Source of the DNA: an uncultured Actinomycetes bacterium
GTDB taxonomy: Bacteria; Actinomycetota; Actinomycetes; Nanopelagicales; Nanopelagicaceae
Direction: 5' to 3'
NCBI GenBank assembly: GCA_903845465.1
Contig: CAIMXQ010000031.1
Span: 1-24,291, forward strand
Length of the DNA: 24,291 nt
Shown in pieces: positions 16,376 to 22,899 of this stretch (its first letter is position 1; every line of letters begins with the position of its first letter). A program made the translations under genes and the position numbers. The notes under the pieces are model-generated. The model was not told the origin of the DNA, did not search any database, and saw nothing but the letters and a program-made list of their open reading frames with translations.

Positions 16376-17167
16376 CTAGTTACTCACATCTCGTCGAGAG
16401 AAGAGCACAGCAGCGATGATTGCTCCGACCAATACATAGAGACTTCCCAAAGTAAGCGCATGAGAATATGAAACGTCTGGGCTGCCACCTTGTGCAATTG
16501 TTCTGAATTGATTGGCAGGCATCCACTTAAGGAAAGTTGGCTTCACGGCACCCAGAAGATTTTCAATAATTAAAATCCAAAGAACGCCGATAGAAATCGC
16601 TGAAATAGGAGATCTGAGGAAGAGTCCCAAAATCATTCCCGTAATTCCATAGTAGATAACAGAGATAGTTACATTTAAGAGCGTCTGTCCGATTGCGTGA
16701 TAGCCCGCTGATGTAAACCAAAGGTCTGTCGTAATTTTGGCGCGATCAGATAAGTAATATGAGAGCGAGATACTCACTGTCGCAGCAATTGCTACCAAGA
16801 TGAGCGCAAATAACTTCATTGCAATGAGCTTGCCGAGCAAGATTCGGATACGACCAGGCTGTCTTACGAGAAGATTACGGAAAGTGCCGTATGTATATTC
16901 CTGGGCAGTTTGCGCGGCAAAGACGCAGAGCGCAATGATTCCGAGCAGCCCACCGACAGATGCAAATCCATAGACAGAACCACTTGCAAGGTTTAATACT
17001 TCACGGCTGACTTGGCGGCCGCGGTCTGAACTTCCGCGGTGAGAATCAATCATTAAGTAGAGAAAAGTCGTAGTGAGACCAGTGAAGAAAAGCGATGCAC
17101 CAATAGTTCCAAAGAAGAGTGTTGGACGGCGAAGTTTGCGCCATTCGGCGAAGATGACGCGAATCAT
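16376..17167 (-). CDS. ABC-2 type transporter permease
   Basis: This 263-residue integral membrane protein has about six hydrophobic spans: about 18-40, 72-88, 115-135, 158-180, 188-205 and 236-255. RVIFAEWRKLRRPTLFF at the N-terminus is the usual cytoplasmic lead of ABC-2 permeases, and QEYTYGTFRNLLVRQPGRIRILLGKL is the conserved stretch after the second span. It overlaps its ATPase by four bases (ATGA), so the two form a coupled exporter. The substrate cannot be told; relatives export peptides, drugs or lipids, or confer resistance to antimicrobial peptides. No two-component system or biosynthetic gene is next to it to suggest a cargo. Confidence 0.85.
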   Translation of the reverse strand: MIRVIFAEWRKLRRPTLFFGTIGASLFFTGLTTTFLYLMIDSHRGSSDRGRQVSREVLNLASGSVYGFASVGGLLGIIALCVFAAQTAQEYTYGTFRNLLVRQPGRIRILLGKLIAMKLFALILVAIAATVSISLSYYLSDRAKITTDLWFTSAGYHAIGQTLLNVTISVIYYGITGMILGLFLRSPISAISIGVLWILIIENLLGAVKPTFLKWMPANQFRTIAQGGSPDVSYSHALTLGSLYVLVGAIIAAVLFSRRDVSN

Positions 17168-18072
17168 TTGCGATCTCCAGTCATTTCGAAGAATGTTTCT
17201 TCGAGGTTAGGTAATTGTGGAGCGAGTTGAGTAAGAACTATCCCGGCTTCAAATGCTTGACGATTAAGAGTGCCTGCCCATTCGGCAGGGCCTTCAATAT
17301 GTGCAACACCTGAACGAATCGTTGCTTGGTGGCCATCGCCATGGGCAATGTCAATAATCTTTTGAAGATCCGACTCTTTTTCGGTCTTAACTAAAATAAC
17401 TGGTTGTTGTTCCAGTAGAAGATCATTCATTGTTCCTGCAAAAACGACCTCTCCCTTTCGCAACATCACAATGTATTCGCTTATGAGCTCGAGTTCGGAA
17501 AGCAGATGTGAAGAAACAAAAACTGTTGTACCTTGGCTAGCAAGTCGTTTTAGTAAGTCACGTACTTCCTGAATTCCTTCAGGATCTAAACCATTTGTTG
17601 GTTCATCGAGAATTAAAACCTTTGGGTTGGGAAGAAGTGCCGCTGCAATACCTAAGCGCTGTTTCATTCCAAGTGAATACGTCTTGTACTTTGATCCACC
17701 ACGTCCTTCGAGTCCAACTTCTTTAATTAATTGACCAACTCTTTCAATCGGGAAGCCGCCTAGAGTTGCTAAGACTTTGAGATTTTCTTCTCCAGATAAC
17801 GCAGGATAAAAAGCCGGTCCTTCAATCATTGCGCCAACTTGTGAAAGATATTTATCTGGGTGCTTGATTGATTCGCCAAGAATCTCTGCCGTTCCGCCTG
17901 TTGGTGAAATCAGACCTAGAAGCATTCGAATTGTTGTTGTCTTGCCTGCACCGTTGGGGCCGACAAAGCCGCAAATTGTGCCGAGTGGAACTTCAAAATT
18001 TGCGTGTGAAACTGCAAATCCTGAGTCATATTTCTTGCTGAGGTCACGTACTGAGATAGCCATTGTGGTCAT
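17164..18072 (-). CDS. ABC transporter ATP-binding protein (CcmA/DRA-type exporter ATPase)
   Basis: This 302-residue ATPase energises the adjacent ABC-2 permease. It has Walker A GPNGAGKTTTIRMLLG, Q-loop region GAMIEGPAFYPALSG, signature YSLGMKQRLGIAAALL, Walker B VLILDEPTNGLDPEG and the H-loop SSHLLSE. The C-terminal 80 residues form the regulatory domain typical of exporter ATPases. The frame is open further upstream to 18156, but that extension would run into metZ and encodes an unrelated hydrophobic stretch. I place the start at the ATG at 18072 because TATATT lies at exact leaderless spacing; the ATG at 18063 (MAISVRDL) is the alternative. Expression probably starts here, divergently from metZ. 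Confidence 0.88.
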   Translation of the reverse strand: MTTMAISVRDLSKKYDSGFAVSHANFEVPLGTICGFVGPNGAGKTTTIRMLLGLISPTGGTAEILGESIKHPDKYLSQVGAMIEGPAFYPALSGEENLKVLATLGGFPIERVGQLIKEVGLEGRGGSKYKTYSLGMKQRLGIAAALLPNPKVLILDEPTNGLDPEGIQEVRDLLKRLASQGTTVFVSSHLLSELELISEYIVMLRKGEVVFAGTMNDLLLEQQPVILVKTEKESDLQKIIDIAHGDGHQATIRSGVAHIEGPAEWAGTLNRQAFEAGIVLTQLAPQLPNLEETFFEMTGDRK

Positions 18073-18078
18073 ATGTGC

Positions 18079-18084
18079 AATATA
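18079..18084 (-). promoter_or_regulatory. -10 element for leaderless ABC exporter transcript
   Basis: Minus-strand TATATT, its last T seven bases before the A of the ATG at 18072. It lies in the same 36-base spacer as the metZ -10. A TTGACC is present only two bases upstream of it, too close to be its -35. Confidence 0.65.
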
Positions 18085-18096
18085 GCGGTCAAACCT

Positions 18097-18102
18097 TAAG
18101 AT
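18097..18102 (+). promoter_or_regulatory. -10 element for leaderless metZ transcript
   Basis: TAAGAT, its last T seven bases before the G of the metZ GTG. It mirrors the ABC ATPase element across the 36-base spacer, with 12 bases between the two hexamers. No Shine-Dalgarno sequence precedes the GTG. Confidence 0.65.
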
Positions 18103-18108
18103 ATCTCT

Positions 18109-19332
18109 GTGAGCAAAGAGGTATGGGGCTATCACGAACACCCACAACGTCGTCAACCCAACTGGGAAGTCAATTCTCAGACAGCGGCAGTACGTGAAGG
18201 TTTAGCTCGCTCAGGTTTCGGTGAAACTTCTGAAGCTCTCTACCTCAATAGCGGTTTTACCTACGCAGATTCTCAGGAAGCCGTTGATTCTTTCACTGAT
18301 GAGACTGACCACTTTCTCTATAGCCGTTTTCATAATCCCACCGTTGCTATGTTTGAGAAGCGTTTGGCTGCGATTGAAGGCGCCGATCACTGTGTAGCAA
18401 CCGGGTCTGGAATGGCTGCGATGTTTGCATCCCTTGCCTGTCTCGTTGAATCTGGAGATCACATCGTTGCATCTGCGTCGATGTTTAGTTCATGTCACGT
18501 AATCATCACGGAAATTCTTCCAAAATGGGGAGTGACATACGAACTCGTTAAAGCGAACGATAAAGCTGCCTGGGAAAGGGCGCTCTTAAAGCCGACAAAA
18601 GCTGTCTTTATCGAAACTCCGAGTAACCCGCTTTTAGAGATTGTAGATATTCGCTTTGTGAGCGATCTTGCACACAAGGTTGGTGCAACAGTTATAGTCG
18701 ATAACGTAATGGCATCTCCAGTATTGCAGAAGCCGCTAGCGCTAGGTGCAGATGTTGTTATGTATTCTGCAACAAAACATATTGATGGACAAGGCCGAGT
18801 CCTTGCAGGAGCCCTACTTGGTTCTTTTGAATACATATATGAAAAATTGATTCCTTTTACTCGCCATACAGGACCATCACTCAGCGCATTTAATGCTTGG
18901 GTACTTGTGAAGTCACTTGAAACTATGGAACTTCGAGTTACACGTATGGTTGATAACGCCCAGAAGATTGCTGAATTTTTGGAAGGTCGCAAGGAGATTA
19001 AATCAGTGCGATATCCAGGACTTGCATCCCACCCTGATCGCGATGTGATTAAGAAGCAGATGACAGGCGGTGGAACAACTATAGGAATTGAATTTTCCGG
19101 TTCTCAGAAAGATGCATTCGCCTTTATGGATGCGTTATGCGTCATTGATATCTCCAACAACTTAGGTGATAGCAAATCACTCATCACTCACCCTGCATCA
19201 ACCACGCATCGCCGGCTAGCCCCAGAAGTTCAAGCAGAGATGGGAATTACCCCATCAGTCTTACGTTTATCAGTTGGCCTTGAGCATGTTGATGATCTCT
19301 TAAAAGATATAGATCAAGCGCTCACTAGCTGA
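18109..19332 (+). CDS. metZ: O-succinylhomoserine sulfhydrylase (PLP-dependent)
   Basis: MetZ makes homocysteine directly from O-succinyl- (or O-acetyl-) homoserine and sulfide. The 407-residue protein belongs to the Cys/Met-metabolism PLP family: YSRFHNPTVAMFEKRLAAIEGA with the cofactor-phosphate Tyr/Arg, ATGSGMAAMF, ETPSNPLLEIVDI, VDNVMASPVLQKPL, and the PLP lysine in YSATKHIDGQGR (Lys223). The IDGQGR after the lysine and the N-terminal EALYLNSGFTYADSQEAVD are features I associate with MetZ rather than MetB or MetY, but sequence alone does not fix the acyl group. The GTG start has a leaderless -10. The 3' end overlaps the 3' end of convergent ctaB by 19 bases. No other methionine gene is adjacent. 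Confidence 0.88.
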   Translation: MSKEVWGYHEHPQRRQPNWEVNSQTAAVREGLARSGFGETSEALYLNSGFTYADSQEAVDSFTDETDHFLYSRFHNPTVAMFEKRLAAIEGADHCVATGSGMAAMFASLACLVESGDHIVASASMFSSCHVIITEILPKWGVTYELVKANDKAAWERALLKPTKAVFIETPSNPLLEIVDIRFVSDLAHKVGATVIVDNVMASPVLQKPLALGADVVMYSATKHIDGQGRVLAGALLGSFEYIYEKLIPFTRHTGPSLSAFNAWVLVKSLETMELRVTRMVDNAQKIAEFLEGRKEIKSVRYPGLASHPDRDVIKKQMTGGGTTIGIEFSGSQKDAFAFMDALCVIDISNNLGDSKSLITHPASTTHRRLAPEVQAEMGITPSVLRLSVGLEHVDDLLKDIDQALTS

Positions 19333-20183
19333 GAAACAACTAGCAAGACGGAAAATAGACTCAAATAAGTAATCGACCAGTGGAATATCCCTGCTGCAAT
19401 TTTATTGTAATTATCTGAGTTCTCTTTGAGAGCAAAGAGTTGAAAGGTAAATATTGCACCGAGAAAAACTGTCGCGCACAGTACCCATACAGGTAAATGC
19501 GCCAATTGAATCATTGCAGCGGATGAGACAACCATCGCGATTGTGTGAAACCACATCTGGCTAATAACAACACCTTGTGACGATACAGATGGCAGCATCG
19601 GAATTCCTGCAGCCGAATAATCATCCTTATATTTAATTGCCAGCGCCCAGAAATGTGGCGGAGTCCAGAAGAAGATCACCATAAAGAATGCAACAGGTAC
19701 CCATGTGAGATCTCCGGTTACTGCCGCCCAACCAATGAGAACGGGCATGCAACCAGCAGCTCCACCCCACACAATGTTCTGCGCAGTATTAGGTTTAAGA
19801 ATAATTGTATAGATAACGACATAATAGAAAATCGCAAGTGCAGTTAGCAGAGTTGCAAGAGTGGTTGTAAAGATCTGAAAGATTGTTAAAGAGAGCACAG
19901 CAAGAAGTGATGCAAATATTGTTGCCTGCACCTTTGACACTGTGCCAACAACAAGTGGTCGCTTGGATGTACGAGCCATCAACTTATCAGTCTCTGCCTC
20001 GATGACCATATTAAATGCATTGGATGAACCGGCTGCCAGAGTTCCGCCGATAAGTGTTGCTGCGACTAAGGTGAAAGAGGGCAGGCCCCTTTGCGCCAGA
20101 ACCATTGCGGGCAGAGTTGTGATGACAAGGAGTTCGACAACGCGCAATTTCATCAGAGCTACATAGGCGCTAAGAGTTGTCAC
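19314..20183 (-). CDS. ctaB: Protoheme IX farnesyltransferase (heme O synthase)
   Basis: CtaB/CyoE attaches a farnesyl group to heme b, giving heme O for the terminal oxidase. From the GTG at 20183 the protein has 289 residues and about eight to nine membrane helices, typical for the family. The UbiA-type motifs are N-x3-E-x3-D (Asn58, Glu62, Asp66) before KLMARTSKRPL, and YKDDYSAAGIPMLP; FFWTPPHFWALAIKYKDDY is the family signature. The first motif normally has Asp where Glu62 stands. An open frame runs on to 20342, but that extension is poorly matched to the family and would overlap the divergent gene; TACCCT at leaderless spacing supports 20183. Confidence 0.92.
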   Translation of the reverse strand: MTTLSAYVALMKLRVVELLVITTLPAMVLAQRGLPSFTLVAATLIGGTLAAGSSNAFNMVIEAETDKLMARTSKRPLVVGTVSKVQATIFASLLAVLSLTIFQIFTTTLATLLTALAIFYYVVIYTIILKPNTAQNIVWGGAAGCMPVLIGWAAVTGDLTWVPVAFFMVIFFWTPPHFWALAIKYKDDYSAAGIPMLPSVSSQGVVISQMWFHTIAMVVSSAAMIQLAHLPVWVLCATVFLGAIFTFQLFALKENSDNYNKIAAGIFHWSITYLSLFSVLLVVSQLVSA

Positions 20184-20189
20184 GTGCTT

Positions 20190-20195
20190 AGGGTA
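20190..20195 (-). promoter_or_regulatory. -10 element for leaderless ctaB transcript
   Basis: Minus-strand TACCCT, its last T exactly seven bases before the G of the GTG at 20183. It supports the shorter ctaB start over the ATG at 20342. No -35 was identified. Confidence 0.6.
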
Positions 20196-20252
20196 TCGAG
20201 AATTAACACCTATATAGAAGGTAAATCTCAGATTACTCTCAGTCTCTCGCTC

Positions 20253-20258
20253 TACCTT
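20253..20258 (+). promoter_or_regulatory. Possible -10 element for the small anchored protein gene
   Basis: TACCTT in the 98-base ctaB/small-gene divergent spacer. A start about seven bases downstream gives a leader of roughly 17 bases containing AAAGGGG (20269-20275), six bases before the GTG. This gene therefore looks like a conventional short-leader gene, unlike its neighbours. The rest of the spacer shows nothing else I can name. Confidence 0.35.
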
Positions 20259-20281
20259 GTTGTCAACGAAAGGGGTCCACA

Positions 20282-20632
20282 GTGACTTCAGAAAAGCCAG
20301 AATGGTTTGAACTATCCGAAGGTGGCGATCAAAGCTCGACACCTCGCAGAGCGAAGAAGAAGTTGCCTTTCATCGTCGCGTTGGCAGCTGGTGTCGCAAT
20401 CCTGGGTGGTTCACTCTTGGCCAATGCACATGACGAACCCAACGCAAGCGCATCTACTATTGCAATTTCAACACCCGGATCTACACCAAACACAGCGGCA
20501 TCATCGAGCGCCCCATCAGTGGCTGGAGCTCCAGCTATCGCCCCAGTTCCACAAAGCACTGTAAGTAATCGCCGCGGCGAAGGTGAACATGGCGATGGTA
20601 ATAATCGTGACGGCGAACGCCGCGACGATTAA
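20282..20632 (+). CDS. Small single-span membrane-anchored protein of unknown function
   Basis: I do not recognise this 116-residue protein. The visible plan is a short hydrophilic N-terminus with a basic cluster (PRRAKKK, 22-28), one hydrophobic span (about 29-47, LPFIVALAAGVAILGGSLL), a low-complexity Ser/Thr/Ala/Pro linker (about 48-94), and a charged tail rich in Gly, Glu, Asp, Arg and Asn (95-116). Positive-inside topology would put the linker and tail outside the cell. Start GTG with AAAGGGG six bases upstream. It diverges from ctaB and its last four bases overlap the convergent dacB-type gene. It could be a cell-wall-facing anchor or a metal- or polymer-contacting tail; this is guesswork. 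The ribosome-binding site and clean frame make it a likely real gene. Confidence 0.7.
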   Translation: MTSEKPEWFELSEGGDQSSTPRRAKKKLPFIVALAAGVAILGGSLLANAHDEPNASASTIAISTPGSTPNTAASSSAPSVAGAPAIAPVPQSTVSNRRGEGEHGDGNNRDGERRDD

Positions 20633-21846
20633 TTTGTTGCGGTGATCTGATTTCCAGATTGATCAGTAACGGCTAATTGTCCTTCGGGTTGTTCGACAAC
20701 GCCAGGGAGAATTGGATAAGCGATTTTCCCTAAAAGACGATCAACGGTATCTCGTGCGCGATTTTCTGCGGTACTTGTCTTAGTCAATTGATCTGCAAGA
20801 ATCACAAATGCATACTCGCGATCTCCGCTCTCGACATATCCCGCAAGGTTGGCGGTTCCATTTAAGGTTCCAGTTTTAGCTTTAATGAGGCCAATTGCCT
20901 GTGGGGCTGTCTTGATAAATCTATTCTTTAACGTTCCTGAAATTCCTCCTATTGGTAAGCCACCAACCAAAGGAGCAAACTTTGAATCTTCTTGAATCTT
21001 AATAAGAAGGGTTCCCACTTGCCGAGCAGTAATGCGGTTTAACTTCGAGAGCCCGCTTGCATCGTGAGTTATTAAATCTTTCGACTCAATCCCAAAGTTA
21101 CTAAGAACCTCACTAAAAGTTTGTGCAACACCGGCATCATCAGATGTATGTCCGGCAGCCGATGACGCAAGGCGAGCGATTCGCTCGGCAAGCAAGTTAT
21201 CACTCCATGTCAGCGTAAATGCGAGAATTTCCTGAAGTTCAGGAGATTCAGATGACAAAATTTCTTCGCCAGAAAGTGATTGTGCAGTTTCATTACTTAC
21301 TCGCTTCATAATGGCATGCACTCCATGTCTGGAGTAGAACTTCTTAATATTGGCAACATCCTGCGAATATAAATTTGTAAAGTAAATCGTTATATATTTG
21401 ATTGAACCCACATTTGCCTTCTTTAGGGCGTTCAATGTGCTGAATTCAATTCTCGGAAGCGACGTTCTGCCCATCTTCACGGCTTGAAGATGTATCAGAC
21501 TTATCCAAGGATCGAGCGAACCTTGGATAACGAGGCTCTTCGCCTTTGTACCCACATAAGCCGATGTTGTAAATCGTTGAGTCGGTTGAAGATAGGTGTA
21601 AGCCGCAGTGGCTGTCAGAAGTTTTAGTACTGAAGCCGGCTTGCGTGGAGACGTTGAATTCTTCTCGTACACAACTTCGCCCGTCTTTTCATCAATGACA
21701 ACGATGGATGGATTTGCTAACTCCTTGTTGGAAGATAAGTGGTCAAATATTGCGGCAACAGAATTTGGGTCAAGCGCATCTGCTTGCTGAGTAAAGAAAT
21801 TGGGGATGGCAAGAATGAGGCATGCCAATACAACCAACCTCTTCAT
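20629..21846 (-). CDS. dacB: D-alanyl-D-alanine carboxypeptidase/endopeptidase (PBP4 type, peptidase S13)
   Basis: This low-molecular-mass penicillin-binding protein trims or cleaves peptidoglycan peptides outside the membrane. Of 405 residues, the first 24 form a signal peptide (MKRLVVLACLILAIPNFF then QADA). The active-site triad of motifs is complete: SxxK as SVLK (Ser72, Lys75), SxN as SDN (215-217) and KTG (324-326). The long stretch between SxxK and SxN is the S13 insertion that separates DacB from the DacA class. The gene starts seven bases after the end of the small membrane protein gene with a weak GGAAG, suggesting a two-gene operon. Its end overlaps the convergent small gene by four bases. 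Confidence 0.92.
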   Translation of the reverse strand: MKRLVVLACLILAIPNFFTQQADALDPNSVAAIFDHLSSNKELANPSIVVIDEKTGEVVYEKNSTSPRKPASVLKLLTATAAYTYLQPTQRFTTSAYVGTKAKSLVIQGSLDPWISLIHLQAVKMGRTSLPRIEFSTLNALKKANVGSIKYITIYFTNLYSQDVANIKKFYSRHGVHAIMKRVSNETAQSLSGEEILSSESPELQEILAFTLTWSDNLLAERIARLASSAAGHTSDDAGVAQTFSEVLSNFGIESKDLITHDASGLSKLNRITARQVGTLLIKIQEDSKFAPLVGGLPIGGISGTLKNRFIKTAPQAIGLIKAKTGTLNGTANLAGYVESGDREYAFVILADQLTKTSTAENRARDTVDRLLGKIAYPILPGVVEQPEGQLAVTDQSGNQITATN

Positions 21847-21853
21847 TAGATTC

Positions 21854-22204
21854 TTACTTCCAGGCTGAAGCGATAACTACATTGAGAAGCGTGAGTCCAA
21901 GCATCGTTGCCCATACGGAGTTCTTCAATACTGGCTTCTTCACATTGGTATAACCCAGAGCAAGAATTACGAGAATTACTAATCCTTTGACTCCAAATTT
22001 TGTGTGGTTGAGGACTTCATTGGGATGAACCTTTGTATAAAGACCAACCATTACTCCCCCGGCAATCAAGGCTGTGAGAGTTGCGTGGACGACTCCTGGG
22101 TTGAGCTTCTTCTCACTCTTCTTTATCTGTGAGAGCAGCATTCCTAAAATCGCGACAACACAGAGAATATGTATTCCAAATATTGAGTAGTAAAAGGCTT
22201 TCAT
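21854..22204 (-). CDS. Small four-helix integral membrane protein, function unknown
   Basis: I do not recognise this 116-residue protein with confidence. It has four hydrophobic spans: about 4-23, 35-53, 68-84 and 93-113. Histidines lie at span edges (IHIL, VVHATL, KVHPNE, LNHTKFGVKG), and the KFGVKGLVILVILALGY helix recalls small SirB/YisL-like membrane proteins, a resemblance I cannot verify. The frame is open to 22246, but AAGGAG lies four bases before the ATG at 22204, so I use that start; the longer version would also cross the divergent methyltransferase promoter. It is upstream of dacB with only seven bases between, so the two are probably co-expressed, and a cell-envelope role is possible. 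Confidence 0.75.
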   Translation of the reverse strand: MKAFYYSIFGIHILCVVAILGMLLSQIKKSEKKLNPGVVHATLTALIAGGVMVGLYTKVHPNEVLNHTKFGVKGLVILVILALGYTNVKKPVLKNSVWATMLGLTLLNVVIASAWK

Positions 22205-22208
22205 GGGT

Positions 22209-22214
22209 CTCCTT
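22209..22214 (-). promoter_or_regulatory. Shine-Dalgarno site deciding the start of the four-helix membrane protein
   Basis: AAGGAG on the minus strand, four bases before the ATG at 22204. It selects this ATG over the one at 22246, which has no such site and would lie at the metal-free edge of the divergent gene, three bases from the trmH-family ATG. Confidence 0.75.
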
Positions 22215-22232
22215 GGTAAATACGTTGAGTTA

Positions 22233-22238
22233 AGTTTA
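22233..22238 (-). promoter_or_regulatory. Possible -10 element for the membrane protein-dacB operon
   Basis: Minus-strand TAAACT, giving a start near 22226 and a leader of about 22 bases that contains the AAGGAG site. It overlaps by two bases the -10 of the divergent trmH-family gene, so the two promoters would share one polymerase-binding region. Confidence 0.4.
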
Positions 22239-22242
22239 GAGT
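22237..22242 (+). promoter_or_regulatory. -10 element for leaderless trmH-family transcript
   Basis: TAGAGT, its last T exactly seven bases before the A of the ATG at 22249. No Shine-Dalgarno sequence is present in the intervening GCATCT. Confidence 0.6.
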
Positions 22243-22248
22243 GCATCT

Positions 22249-22899
22249 ATGGAAATCAATACACCTGCAGTCATTGGACCGGGTGAGTTTTTCCCAGTTG
22301 TCGGAGTCGGCCCTCATGACAAACCATGGCCTACTGGACCTCAATTTGACCCAGAGCTCCTTGAAAATGGAGATCGACGAAATGTCTTGGATCATTACCG
22401 ATATTGGACAGTCGAAGCGATTGTCGCTGATTTAGATAGCAAACGACATAAATTGCAGATTGCAATCGAAAATTGGCAACATGATTTAAATATCGGCTCG
22501 ATTGTGCGCACTGCAAATGCTTTTAATGCAGCTGCAGTACATATCGTTGGCAAGCGCGATTGGAATAAGCGTGGCGCAATGGTTACTGACAGATACCTCA
22601 AGGTTATTCATCACCCAACCATCAGTGACTTCTCAGCGTGGTGTAAAGAAAATCATTTGCCTATTATTGGAATCGACAATGTTCCTTCATCGAAACATTT
22701 GGAGGGAGCAAGCTTGCCCGAAGAATGCGTTCTGCTCTTTGGCCAAGAAGGCGCTGGAATGTCAGATGAAGGAATCGCTGTCTGCGAAGTTCTCTATGCA
22801 ATCGAACAATATGGATCGACAAGATCTATGAACGCCTCAGCTGCTGGCGCTATCGCCATGTATCACTGGGCACTTCAACACTTGCCGCGTCAGGTATAG
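22249..22899 (+). CDS. SpoU/TrmH-family RNA 2'-O-methyltransferase
   Basis: This 216-residue SPOUT enzyme should transfer methyl from S-adenosylmethionine to a ribose 2'-OH of tRNA or rRNA. The three family motifs are present: motif 1 as NIGSIVRTANAF (Asn and catalytic Arg), motif 2 as VLLFGQEGAGM, and motif 3 as STRSMNASAAGAIAMY, which build the SAM-binding knot. The N-terminal 60 residues (TPAVIGPGEFFPVVGVGPH and on) form a short extension, not the L30e-like domain of RlmB/TsnR-type members. Substrate cannot be deduced. It is leaderless and ends directly against the convergent membrane protein gene, with zero bases between stop codons. Confidence 0.9.
   Translation: MEINTPAVIGPGEFFPVVGVGPHDKPWPTGPQFDPELLENGDRRNVLDHYRYWTVEAIVADLDSKRHKLQIAIENWQHDLNIGSIVRTANAFNAAAVHIVGKRDWNKRGAMVTDRYLKVIHHPTISDFSAWCKENHLPIIGIDNVPSSKHLEGASLPEECVLLFGQEGAGMSDEGIAVCEVLYAIEQYGSTRSMNASAAGAIAMYHWALQHLPRQV

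Noticed and set aside
18086..18095. TTGACC on the minus strand as a -35 for the ABC ATPase
   Set aside because: Only two bases separate it from the TATATT element, so it cannot serve as that promoter's -35.
18073..18156. 28-residue N-terminal extension of the ABC ATPase
   Set aside because: It would overlap metZ, has no family match, and the leaderless -10 points to the ATG at 18072.
18495..18992. 165-codon open frame opposite metZ
   Set aside because: It lies wholly within metZ on the other strand, without a promoter or ribosome-binding site.
22205..22246. 14-residue N-terminal extension of the four-helix membrane protein
   Set aside because: The AAGGAG site is inside it, directly before the ATG at 22204, and its start would sit three bases from the divergent gene's ATG.
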